This document shows, in pieces, positions 1 to 5,399 of a DNA stretch of 12,131 nt; within the stretch, counting starts at the first letter, position 1; each line of letters begins with the position of its first letter. The stretch comes from Minisyncoccota bacterium (GTDB lineage: Bacteria > Patescibacteriota > Minisyncoccia > UBA6257 > HR35), in NCBI GenBank assembly GCA_938048445.1, contig CALIVE010000067.1:1-12131 (forward strand), written 5' to 3'. A model generated the notes under the pieces. That model did no database searches. It was not told the origin of the DNA and saw only the letters and a list, made by a program, of their open reading frames with translations. Position numbers and translations under genes: made by a program.

Positions 1-65
1 CCAGAAACAACCAAAATTTTTGGTCGATATTTTTTGTAAATAATTTTTGCTAAAAAATTAAGCAT
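1..65 (-). CDS. Mur-ligase-like protein, N-terminal fragment (partial)
   Basis: Reading the minus strand from the ATG at 65-63 gives 21 open codons that run off the window edge. The peptide begins MLNFLAKII and continues YKKYRPKILVVSG. A short basic amphipathic start followed by K/R-P-K-I-hydrophobic-(T/S)-G resembles the opening of MurF/MurE-like ATP-dependent ligases, where this strand leads into the GKT phosphate-binding loop. That loop itself would lie outside the window, so the call rests on resemblance only. Such enzymes add amino acids to the UDP-MurNAc peptide during cell-wall synthesis in the cytoplasm. The gene is divergent from the secreted-protein gene at 141. An extended -10 (TGTTAAAAT on the minus strand, 85-77) lies 11 nt before the ATG. 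Another protein beginning with a beta strand and glycine turn cannot be excluded. Confidence 0.45.
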   Translation of the reverse strand, partial: MLNFLAKIIYKKYRPKILVVS

Positions 66-76
66 CCTTTTAAAAA

Positions 77-85
77 ATTTTAACA
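77..85 (-). promoter_or_regulatory. Putative extended -10 for the leftward partial gene
   Basis: The minus strand reads TG-T-TAAAAT, fitting the extended -10 pattern TGnTAnnnT, 11 nt upstream of the ATG at 65-63. There is no recognisable -35 at normal spacing, which extended -10 promoters can do without. AT-rich sequence makes such matches fairly easy to find by chance. Confidence 0.35.
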
Positions 86-91
86 AAACTT

Positions 92-100
92 TTATCCACA
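92..100 (+). promoter_or_regulatory. Consensus DnaA-box 9-mer (TTATCCACA)
   Basis: TTATCCACA is a perfect match to the high-affinity DnaA box. It lies in the short divergent intergenic region, 6 nt upstream of the -35 of the 141 gene. It is a single box with no cluster, so an origin is not indicated. A regulatory role for DnaA or a chance match are both possible. Two related TTATGCACA matches elsewhere in the window fall inside genes and are probably chance. Confidence 0.3.
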
Positions 101-106
101 AATTTC

Positions 107-134
107 TTGATTTTTAAAATTTTGATCTTATAAT
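107..134 (+). promoter_or_regulatory. Promoter of the secreted-protein gene (near-leaderless)
   Basis: TTGATT (107-112), a 16-bp spacer and a perfect TATAAT (129-134) are followed by only 6 nt before the ATG at 141. Transcription starting about 6-7 nt after the -10 would put the 5' end at or next to the AUG, so the mRNA is probably leaderless. Confidence 0.7.
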
Positions 135-140
135 TTTAAA

Positions 141-1175
141 ATGATAAAAAAAGTAATCATTTTAATAATAATCATCTCTTTTATTTTTGGAATATTTATT
201 TTTTATAAAAATTACAAAATTGTAAAAGCTCAATCTTCTTCAATAGGAATAGAAATTTATGCCTTAGACCCTTCTCAGAATTGGCAAGCAATTCCTCTTT
301 CTAACGCAATAGATGATATCTATAAAACTCATCCCTTTTCTACTGTAGCCAGTGGAACTCCGTTTAGAATGATTTTAAAAGATGGGGGAAGGGGAAACTT
401 TGATTTCGAAATATGGTCTAAAAATACACGCATTTTTGCAACATCATCAACAAATTGCGGAGCATTAGGGGGAAGAACCAAAACCGAAGGCAACACAGGG
501 CAGGAAAGCTGCATAATCGAAGGATGGTTTAATAACCTTTCAGGTAATTACTCATTTGTAACTTTTATATACAGAAAAGGAGGAGTTACAGCTTCGACTT
601 CTATTTTCATAGTTAATCCTAATTATGGAGGTAGAAATCCTGATATACCTAATAGGCAAGATCAATTTTTTTTAGAACCTATATATACAACAACTGAGCC
701 AACATCAACAATTACTTATACTATTTATAATAATAAAGCTTATTGTATTTCGAGTCTAGCGTCGACATCAAAAAGCACAACAACGCCAGGTGATAGTGGT
801 TTTCAGCACTTTGATTTAGATACGAATGAATTTATTAGTAATTCTGTTGTTAAAACTTCTGTTGTTAAAACCTTAATCCTAAAAGGAGTAAATCCTAGAA
901 GCTATTCATTATCACTAAAATCTAATAATAATAAAGTTTCTTCCTCATCAACTATTCAAGTTTCTTTAGGTGGTGGTGTCTCTCCACCTTTACCGCTTCC
1001 AGGCACCTGTCCTGTTGGTTCTCAGGCTTATAATCCAAGTACTAATATTTGTTATCGCTGTTTCTTTGGTTATTGTCAGTATTGGAACCCAAGTGAACAA
1101 AGATGGGTAACTACATCAAATAGTGCTTGTGAAGGTGCAGGTTTACGCTGTCGTGCCGGCGGAGTTAGAGAATGA
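141..1175 (+). CDS. Secreted or membrane-anchored Cys-rich protein of unknown function
   Basis: I do not recognise the family of this 344-residue protein. Residues 1-4 are basic and 5-22 form a strongly hydrophobic segment. V-K-A before Q31 fits a signal peptidase I site; the segment could also stay as an anchor. The rest is Ser/Thr/Asn-rich, with alternating short hydrophobic stretches typical of beta-sandwich surface proteins. C106 and C124 could pair across one predicted domain. A Gly/Pro-rich linker (277-288) leads to a C-terminal module with six cysteines (290, 304, 307, 312, 330, 337), which suggests a disulfide-stabilised knob. Residues 235-244 are a tandem SVVKT duplication. The ATG lies 6 nt after a TATAAT. 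The gene ends 18 nt before tsaD, which has its own -10. The neighbours give no functional hint. An extracellular location is inferred from the N-terminus and the cysteines. Confidence 0.75.
   Translation: MIKKVIILIIIISFIFGIFIFYKNYKIVKAQSSSIGIEIYALDPSQNWQAIPLSNAIDDIYKTHPFSTVASGTPFRMILKDGGRGNFDFEIWSKNTRIFATSSTNCGALGGRTKTEGNTGQESCIIEGWFNNLSGNYSFVTFIYRKGGVTASTSIFIVNPNYGGRNPDIPNRQDQFFLEPIYTTTEPTSTITYTIYNNKAYCISSLASTSKSTTTPGDSGFQHFDLDTNEFISNSVVKTSVVKTLILKGVNPRSYSLSLKSNNNKVSSSSTIQVSLGGGVSPPLPLPGTCPVGSQAYNPSTNICYRCFFGYCQYWNPSEQRWVTTSNSACEGAGLRCRAGGVRE
842..871 (+). repeat. Perfect 15-bp tandem duplication inside the secreted-protein gene
   Basis: TTCTGTTGTTAAAAC occurs twice head to tail (842-856 and 857-871). 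The period is a multiple of three, so the frame is kept and the protein gains a second SVVKT (residues 235-239 and 240-244). It looks like a recent replication-slippage event. Confidence 0.9.
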
Positions 1176-1180
1176 TGTTT

Positions 1181-1186
1181 TATAAT
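1181..1186 (+). promoter_or_regulatory. -10 element of tsaD (near-leaderless)
   Basis: A perfect TATAAT lies 7 nt before the tsaD ATG at 1194 and just after the stop of the previous gene (1173-1175). No good -35 is visible at 16-18 bp spacing. A TG lies 3 nt upstream of the -10, one or two bases off the extended -10 position. The expected start point would give an mRNA with essentially no leader. Confidence 0.55.
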
Positions 1187-1193
1187 TCTTTTT

Positions 1194-2222
1194 ATGAAAA
1201 TTTTGGGAATTGAAACAACTTGTGATGAGACAGGTATTGCTTTGATAGAGTTTAAAGAGACCAAATTTAGAATTTTATCTCATAAGTTAAGAAGTCAAAT
1301 AAAAGTTCATTCAAAATATGGAGGAATAGTTCCTATATTGGCTGCTCGAGAACATAAAAAAAACTTACCAATTCTTTTTGATTCTTTAATAAGAGAAATT
1401 AAAATTGATTTTAAAAAAGATATTGATTATTTTGCCTTTTCTTATGGTCCTGGCTTGCCCCCTGCTTTAGTTGAAGGAAAAGAATTTGTAGTTAGCTTAG
1501 CTAAGAAATATGAAAAGAAAATAATTCCTGTCAATCATTTGATTGCTCATTTTTATTCAGTTCTAATATCTAAAAACAAAATTGGAGTTTGGCAAAAAAT
1601 TAAAGAAATTCCTTTGCCAGCATTAGGCCTTTTGGTTTCTGGAGGTCATACTATTTTAGCTTTTATTGAAGATTTTAGAAAAATAAAAAAATTGGGTGAA
1701 ACCTTAGATGATGCTATTGGTGAAAGCTTAGATAAAGGAGCAAGAATTTTAGGATTAGATTATCCTGGAGGTCCAAAATTAGAAAAATTAGCTAAAAAGG
1801 GGAGACCTCTATTTAATCTACCTCATCCTTTAATTAATCAGAAAAATTTCAATTTCAGTTTTGCTGGTCTAAAAACAGCCTTTTGGGAATTAGTTGAAGA
1901 AATAAGAAAGTATAATAAGTTAGATGAGTTAAAGCAAGATTTAGCTTATTCTTATCAGAAAACAGCTTTTGAGACTGTTATCATAAAAACAAAAAAAGCT
2001 TTTGAAAAATATCGACCTAAAAGTATAATAGTTACTGGTGGTGTTATTGCTAATCAATTTTTAAGAAAAATGTTTGTTAAAGTTTTTGGAACAAAAGTTT
2101 ATTTTCCAGTTAAAAACCTTTCAACAGATAATGGAATAAACATTGCTTTTTCTGGTTATTTTCTATTGGATAAAGCAGTTGAATATAGCAACCTTGATAT
2201 CGATCCATTGGCAGATATTTAA
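1194..2222 (+). CDS. tsaD: tRNA N6-adenosine threonylcarbamoyltransferase TsaD
   Basis: TsaD (Kae1/Gcp/YgjD) transfers the threonylcarbamoyl group from TC-AMP to A37 of ANN-decoding tRNAs to make t6A. In bacteria it acts in the cytoplasm with TsaB and TsaE. The 342 residues are the usual length for the family. Visible ASKHA-fold signatures are the start MKILGIETTCDET (1-13), the metal-binding HLIAH (115-119), SGGHT (149-153), the DDAIGESLDKGAR stretch (172-184), SFAGLKTAF (222-230), TGG-IAN (281-287) and STDNG (310-314), where D312 is the expected metal ligand. The ATG is chosen because it gives the canonical family N-terminus and follows a TATAAT by 7 nt. The -35 of rpsT lies in the 3' end of this gene. 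Its partners tsaB, tsaC and tsaE are not in the window. Confidence 0.97.
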   Translation: MKILGIETTCDETGIALIEFKETKFRILSHKLRSQIKVHSKYGGIVPILAAREHKKNLPILFDSLIREIKIDFKKDIDYFAFSYGPGLPPALVEGKEFVVSLAKKYEKKIIPVNHLIAHFYSVLISKNKIGVWQKIKEIPLPALGLLVSGGHTILAFIEDFRKIKKLGETLDDAIGESLDKGARILGLDYPGGPKLEKLAKKGRPLFNLPHPLINQKNFNFSFAGLKTAFWELVEEIRKYNKLDELKQDLAYSYQKTAFETVIIKTKKAFEKYRPKSIIVTGGVIANQFLRKMFVKVFGTKVYFPVKNLSTDNGINIAFSGYFLLDKAVEYSNLDIDPLADI

Positions 2223-2236
2223 AAATTTATTATAAT
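2208..2236 (+). promoter_or_regulatory. rpsT promoter
   Basis: TTGGCA (2208-2213, five of six consensus) and a perfect TATAAT (2231-2236) are separated by exactly 17 bp. The -35 lies inside the last codons of tsaD. Nine nt separate the -10 from the rpsT ATG at 2246, predicting a leader of about 0-3 nt. Confidence 0.75.
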
Positions 2237-2245
2237 TTTTATACA

Positions 2246-2512
2246 ATGCCAAAAACAAAGTCAGCAAAAAAAGAATTAAGAAAGAATTTAAAAAGGAGAT
2301 TGAGGAATCTAAAAAGAAAGAAGCAGATTAAATTAGCTATTAAAAAATTTTTGAAAGCTTTAGAAGAAAAAAATAGAGAGGAAGCAGAAAAATATTTAAG
2401 TTTAGCCTATAAATATCTTGATAAAGCTGCAAAAACTTTTATGCACAAAAATAAAGCATCAAGGTTGAAGTCAAGATTAACTTTAAAATTTAACAAAGTT
2501 TTCAGTAAATAA
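2246..2512 (+). CDS. rpsT: 30S ribosomal protein S20
   Basis: This 88-residue, Lys/Arg-rich, all-helical protein matches S20, a primary binder of 16S rRNA at the bottom of the small subunit body. Family hallmarks are the opening K-SAKKELR (residues 5-12), the basic first helix, and the C-terminal stretch FMHKNKASRLKSRLT, which parallels the conserved IHKNKAARHKxxL of bacterial S20. The length is typical. There is no Shine-Dalgarno sequence; the ATG lies 9 nt downstream of the -10. The last 11 bp overlap the 3' end of the convergent gene on the minus strand, and no hairpin terminator lies between them. Confidence 0.95.
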   Translation: MPKTKSAKKELRKNLKRRLRNLKRKKQIKLAIKKFLKALEEKNREEAEKYLSLAYKYLDKAAKTFMHKNKASRLKSRLTLKFNKVFSK

Positions 2513-3710
2513 CATATTTATCAACCAAGAGTCCATTCTCATCAAAAATTTTTATTTCTTCATATCGTGGTAAATAGAGTTTTTTAACAGGTAAAAATAT
2601 ATACCAAATAGGAAGAGTAAAATTCTCTTTATTTTTATAATTTTCATAACAAGTTCGATAATTCCATTTAGAGTAAATAAAATTTAAGCACCTTAAATCA
2701 TTTTTTATTTTTTCTAAATTTCGTTGATCAAGACCGCTACACCCAGCTTTTTCTAAAGCTAATATACAATTTAAAGAATAACCTTGCTTTCTCATTTCTA
2801 ATAATTCTTCTTTTGAAAGTTTTTCACAAACAAAATCAGTTTTTTCTAAAATTTTTTTCAAATCAGGATATGTTTTTAAAAAATAATTGAAACATCTATT
2901 AGCCTTAAAATTAACTTCTAAGGGGGAATTACCAACCATAATTTTAGCTTCTTCATTAGGTTTTAAAATTATATTTTCTTTCTTATAGAGTCTATCAGGG
3001 TTTATAAACTCTACTCCTTGTGGTATTAAAAAATCTCCTATAGAAGATGTTATTTTCCAATTAGTTATTGATATATCTTTTTGAGAGAAATTTTTTAGTT
3101 TGATTGTATCTTTTCCAAGGGAGGTAATTTTAATATCTTGGAAATAGGGAGATATATTAGTTCTGAAAATCAAACCAATAAAAGTAGGGTCATACTCGTT
3201 TTTTGAATTTACAGCAGTTACCAAAAGAAGATAATATTGCTGTCTTTTAGGAAGTTCTAAAACCAAATTATTAGATTTTAGAATTTGCCACTCTTTATTT
3301 ATTGGTAAAAGCAAATAAACAAAATAAAATTTGTCATTGGGATCTTTTAAATTTTTGGCACTAAGTTTAAAATTTATCTTATAGTGTTCAAGATTGGTTA
3401 AATCTTTATACTGATGACTTATTGAGGTTTCAATATCTTTATTAGGTTTCAGGGGTATTCCAATTTGAGGCTTTAACACTTGTGCATAACTGAGATCAAA
3501 AAGGATAAAAGGTAATTTCTCTTTTTTGGGTTTTGGGAAAAAAGTGCCAGGAGGAACAACACCCTTTTCAGCTGGCTTAATTTCTGTTCTTGGCTTTAAT
3601 ATCGGCACGCTTCCTGTTTTAAAATAAAAATAATATACAAAAGCAGATAAAATTATTAGGATTATAGCAAAGAAGCTTAAAATATCCTCTATTTGGGCCT
3701 TTTTCTTCAT
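2502..3710 (-). CDS. Membrane-anchored lamin-tail-domain-like protein with Cys-rich insertion
   Basis: This is a 402-residue protein when started at ATG 3710-3708 (MKKKAQIED). That start gives a normal basic N-terminus, one transmembrane helix (about 12-30) and a -10 six nt upstream. Starting 17 codons earlier would run through the divergent promoter and into nusA. A Pro/Lys linker (about 34-67) follows the helix. Residues 193-262 look like the first strands of a lamin-tail (LTD)-like immunoglobulin fold, with the signature I-T-N-W-K-I (215-220). The region with six cysteines (273, 295, 315, 324, 341, 354) comes next. The final stretch EEIKIFDENG-LLVDKYVIY (384-402) looks like the last LTD strands, so the domain seems split by the Cys-rich part. 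I recall similar proteins from Parcubacteria but know no assigned function. An extracellular, disulfide-containing domain is inferred. Confidence 0.75.
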   Translation of the reverse strand: MKKKAQIEDILSFFAIILIILSAFVYYFYFKTGSVPILKPRTEIKPAEKGVVPPGTFFPKPKKEKLPFILFDLSYAQVLKPQIGIPLKPNKDIETSISHQYKDLTNLEHYKINFKLSAKNLKDPNDKFYFVYLLLPINKEWQILKSNNLVLELPKRQQYYLLLVTAVNSKNEYDPTFIGLIFRTNISPYFQDIKITSLGKDTIKLKNFSQKDISITNWKITSSIGDFLIPQGVEFINPDRLYKKENIILKPNEEAKIMVGNSPLEVNFKANRCFNYFLKTYPDLKKILEKTDFVCEKLSKEELLEMRKQGYSLNCILALEKAGCSGLDQRNLEKIKNDLRCLNFIYSKWNYRTCYENYKNKENFTLPIWYIFLPVKKLYLPRYEEIKIFDENGLLVDKYVIY

Positions 3711-3712
3711 GT

Positions 3713-3722
3713 TATAATTATA
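3713..3722. promoter_or_regulatory. Symmetric divergent promoter: overlapping -10 boxes for nusA and the LTD-like gene
   Basis: The 10-bp perfect palindrome TATAATTATA contains TATAAT on the plus strand (3713-3718) and TATAAT on the minus strand (3722-3717). The plus -10 ends 8 nt before the first ATG of the nusA leader (3727). The minus -10 ends 6 nt before the LTD-like gene's ATG (3710). Both mRNAs are therefore expected to be leaderless. No convincing -35 is seen on either side. The two polymerases could not occupy the site at once. Confidence 0.65.
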
Positions 3723-3725
3723 TTT

Positions 3726-3759
3726 TATGATAAATGTTAAACTATGATAAATGTTAAAC
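3726..3759 (+). repeat. Perfect 17-bp tandem duplication spanning the nusA start codon
   Basis: TATGATAAATGTTAAAC is present twice head to tail (3726-3742 and 3743-3759). Each copy carries an ATG and the codons M-I-N-V-K. Because 17 is not a multiple of three, the upstream ATG is out of frame with nusA, and only the second copy reads into the gene. Copy 1 also places a -10-like TATGAT 12 nt upstream of the second ATG. Confidence 0.92.
3727..3747 (+). CDS. Possible six-codon leader ORF overlapping the nusA start
   Basis: The first ATG after the plus-strand TATAAT begins a six-codon ORF (M-I-N-V-K-L, then TGA). Its TGA (3745-3747) overlaps the nusA ATG (3744-3746) as ATGA, a classic arrangement for termination-reinitiation coupling. 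If the mRNA starts near 3725-3727, this ATG would be at its 5' end and would be the one used by leaderless initiation. Translation is not shown. The ORF may be a by-product of the duplication, or initiation may occur directly at the second ATG from a start site near 3738. Confidence 0.35.
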   Translation: MINVKL

Positions 3760-4895
3760 AATTGGAAAATTTAATAAGTCAGATAGTTGAGGAGAGAGAT
3801 TTAGATGAAGAGCAAATAAAAGAAATTCTCCTTTCAGCTTTAGCTGCTGCTTATAAAAAAGATTATCGCCATAAAGAAGAGAAAGTTGAAGGAAGATTAG
3901 ATCCTATGGGCAAAAGAGTGGAATTTTATTTGACTAAAATAGTGGTTGATGATAAAGATGTTGAAAATCAGAATATAAAATTTAATCCCTATCGACATAT
4001 TCTTCTTTCGGAGGCTCGTAAAATAAATGAAAATATACAACCTGGTCAAGAAATTCATATTCCTTTAGAATATAAAGATAATTTTAGTCGAGTAGCAGCT
4101 CAAACAGCGAAGCAAATAATTTTACAAAAAATAAAGGAAATTACAAAAGAAAATGCTTATAATGAATTTAAAGAAAAAGAGGGCAAAGTTGTTTCTGGAG
4201 TTATTCAAAAAATTGATCAAAGAGCAATCTATGTAGATTTAGGGAAAGCTTTAGGGATAATGTTTAAAACTGAAACTATCCCTGGTGAATTTTATAAAAT
4301 AGGTAATCGAATGAAATTTTATGTTTATGGAGTAGAGAAAAAAGCTGGAGGGGTTGAAGTCTATCTTTCTCGGTCCCATACCCTTTTTGTTCCTGCTCTT
4401 TTTATTTTTGAAATTCCTGAAATTAATGAGGGTATTATTGAAATTAAAGGAGTGGCAAGATTCCCAGGTATAAGAAGTAAATTAGCAGTTAAATCAAATG
4501 TTCAAGGTATTGATCCTGTAGGCGCTTGTATTGGTCCAAAGGGAGCTCGAGTTTTAAGCATATCTAATGAGTTGAATGGAGAGAAAATTGATATTATTGA
4601 ATACTCTGATGATCCTTTGCAATACGTTATAAATTCACTATCACCAGCAAAGGTTATTAGCGGAGAAATTTTGCCAAAAAGGACAATAAAAGTTTATGTA
4701 ACTGAAGACCAACTACCTATGGCTTTAGGTAAAAATGGGCAAAATATAAAATTAGCTTCGAAATTAACAGGTTGGCGAATAGATGTAAGACTAATTGAAG
4801 AACCAGAAAAAGAAATTGAAGGTGGAATAGCTGAAGTCGAAGATTTAGAAGAAGAATTTTCTGAAGGCTCCTCAAAGGGTGAGTCTTCAGAATAA
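3744..4895 (+). CDS. nusA: Transcription termination/antitermination factor NusA
   Basis: NusA binds RNA polymerase and nascent RNA, modulating pausing, intrinsic termination and antitermination. The 383 residues show an N-terminal polymerase-binding domain (about 1-140, with the helix DEEQIKEILLSALAAAYKKDY at 21-41), an S1 domain (about 146-212, from GKVVSGVIQKI), KH1 with GPKG at 264-267, KH2 with GKNG at 329-332, and an acidic tail (about 353-383). The C-terminal acidic repeats of E. coli NusA are absent, as in many bacteria. The start is the second of two duplicated ATGs, because only it is in frame. It heads a tight operon: ppa follows after 6 nt and ileS overlaps ppa. No Shine-Dalgarno sequence is present. 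A leader ORF may control its translation. Confidence 0.96.
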   Translation: MINVKQLENLISQIVEERDLDEEQIKEILLSALAAAYKKDYRHKEEKVEGRLDPMGKRVEFYLTKIVVDDKDVENQNIKFNPYRHILLSEARKINENIQPGQEIHIPLEYKDNFSRVAAQTAKQIILQKIKEITKENAYNEFKEKEGKVVSGVIQKIDQRAIYVDLGKALGIMFKTETIPGEFYKIGNRMKFYVYGVEKKAGGVEVYLSRSHTLFVPALFIFEIPEINEGIIEIKGVARFPGIRSKLAVKSNVQGIDPVGACIGPKGARVLSISNELNGEKIDIIEYSDDPLQYVINSLSPAKVISGEILPKRTIKVYVTEDQLPMALGKNGQNIKLASKLTGWRIDVRLIEEPEKEIEGGIAEVEDLEEEFSEGSSKGESSE

Positions 4896-4901
4896 CCTCT
4901 A

Positions 4902-5399
4902 ATGGAAGTCGATGTCTTAATAGAAATTTCTAAAGGAAGTAATGTTAAATACGAGTTCGATAAAGAAAAAAATAGATTAAGAGTCGATAGATTTTTATAT
5001 ACCGCAATGTCTTATCCTTTTAATTATGGTTATATTGAAGAAACTCTCGCTGATGATGGTGATCCTGTTGATGTTTTAATACTTTCTTACGAAACAATTC
5101 TTCCAGGAAGCTTGATCAAAGTTAAACCTATAGGAGTTTTAGAAATGGAAGATGAAGCAGGTAAAGATGAAAAAGTTATCGCTGTTCCTAAGGAAAAAAT
5201 TGACCCTTTTTGGGGAAAGTTTGAAAATATCGATGAAATTCCTGAGGCCTATAAAAACTTAATAAAACATTTTTTTGAAAACTACAAAACTTTAGAACCA
5301 GGAAAATGGGTCAAAATTAAAAACTGGTTAGATAAAAAAGAAGCTGAAAAAATAATTAATAAAGCTATTGAAAATTATAAGAATGCTCAGGCTCACTGA
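4902..5399 (+). CDS. ppa: Inorganic pyrophosphatase, family I
   Basis: This soluble Mg-dependent enzyme hydrolyses PPi to phosphate, pulling forward PPi-releasing reactions such as aminoacylation and polymerisation. The 165-residue length is typical of the hexameric bacterial form. Active-site groups equivalent to those of E. coli PPase are visible: K16 and E18 in VKYEFDKE, R30, Y42, the signature DDGDPVD (51-57, metal-binding D52, D54, D57), D84-E85, D89 and K91 in MEDEAGKDEK, and the Y-K pair in HFFENYKTLEPGKWVK near the C-terminus. The ATG lies 6 nt after the nusA stop without a Shine-Dalgarno sequence, so translation probably depends on coupling. Its last 17 nt overlap the preferred ileS start, placing PPi removal beside a PPi-producing synthetase. 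Confidence 0.97.
   Translation: MEVDVLIEISKGSNVKYEFDKEKNRLRVDRFLYTAMSYPFNYGYIEETLADDGDPVDVLILSYETILPGSLIKVKPIGVLEMEDEAGKDEKVIAVPKEKIDPFWGKFENIDEIPEAYKNLIKHFFENYKTLEPGKWVKIKNWLDKKEAEKIINKAIENYKNAQAH

Noticed and set aside
11..23. Palindrome CCAAAA-T-TTTTGG as a terminator
   Set aside because: It falls inside the open frame of the partial leftward gene, encodes R-P-K-I-L of that protein, and is AT-rich and weak.
329..514. 61-codon minus-strand ORF
   Set aside because: It lies wholly inside the secreted-protein gene, has no promoter or family resemblance, and is a shadow frame.
1076..1264. 62-codon minus-strand ORF across the gene boundary before tsaD
   Set aside because: It is antisense to two better-supported genes and to the tsaD -10, with no recognisable protein features.
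2439..2447. DnaA-box-like TTATGCACA in rpsT (a second lies on the minus strand at 3481-3489)
   Set aside because: Both are isolated matches inside coding sequence in an AT-rich genome. The rpsT one encodes the conserved MHKN region.
3651..3710. Type IV pilin-like N-terminus (KKKAQIED then hydrophobic) on the LTD-like protein
   Set aside because: There is no proper prepilin peptidase site (G or A followed by a hydrophobic residue with Glu at +5), and the domain layout is not pilin-like. A plain signal anchor fits better.
3711..3761. Upstream ATG giving the LTD-like protein 17 extra residues
   Set aside because: It would read through the divergent promoter and the nusA start. The ATG at 3710 has a basic N-terminus and a -10 six nt upstream.
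5368..5382. In-frame TTG start giving ileS five extra residues
   Set aside because: The ATG at 5383 gives a normal IleRS N-terminus and ATG is the start used by every other gene here.
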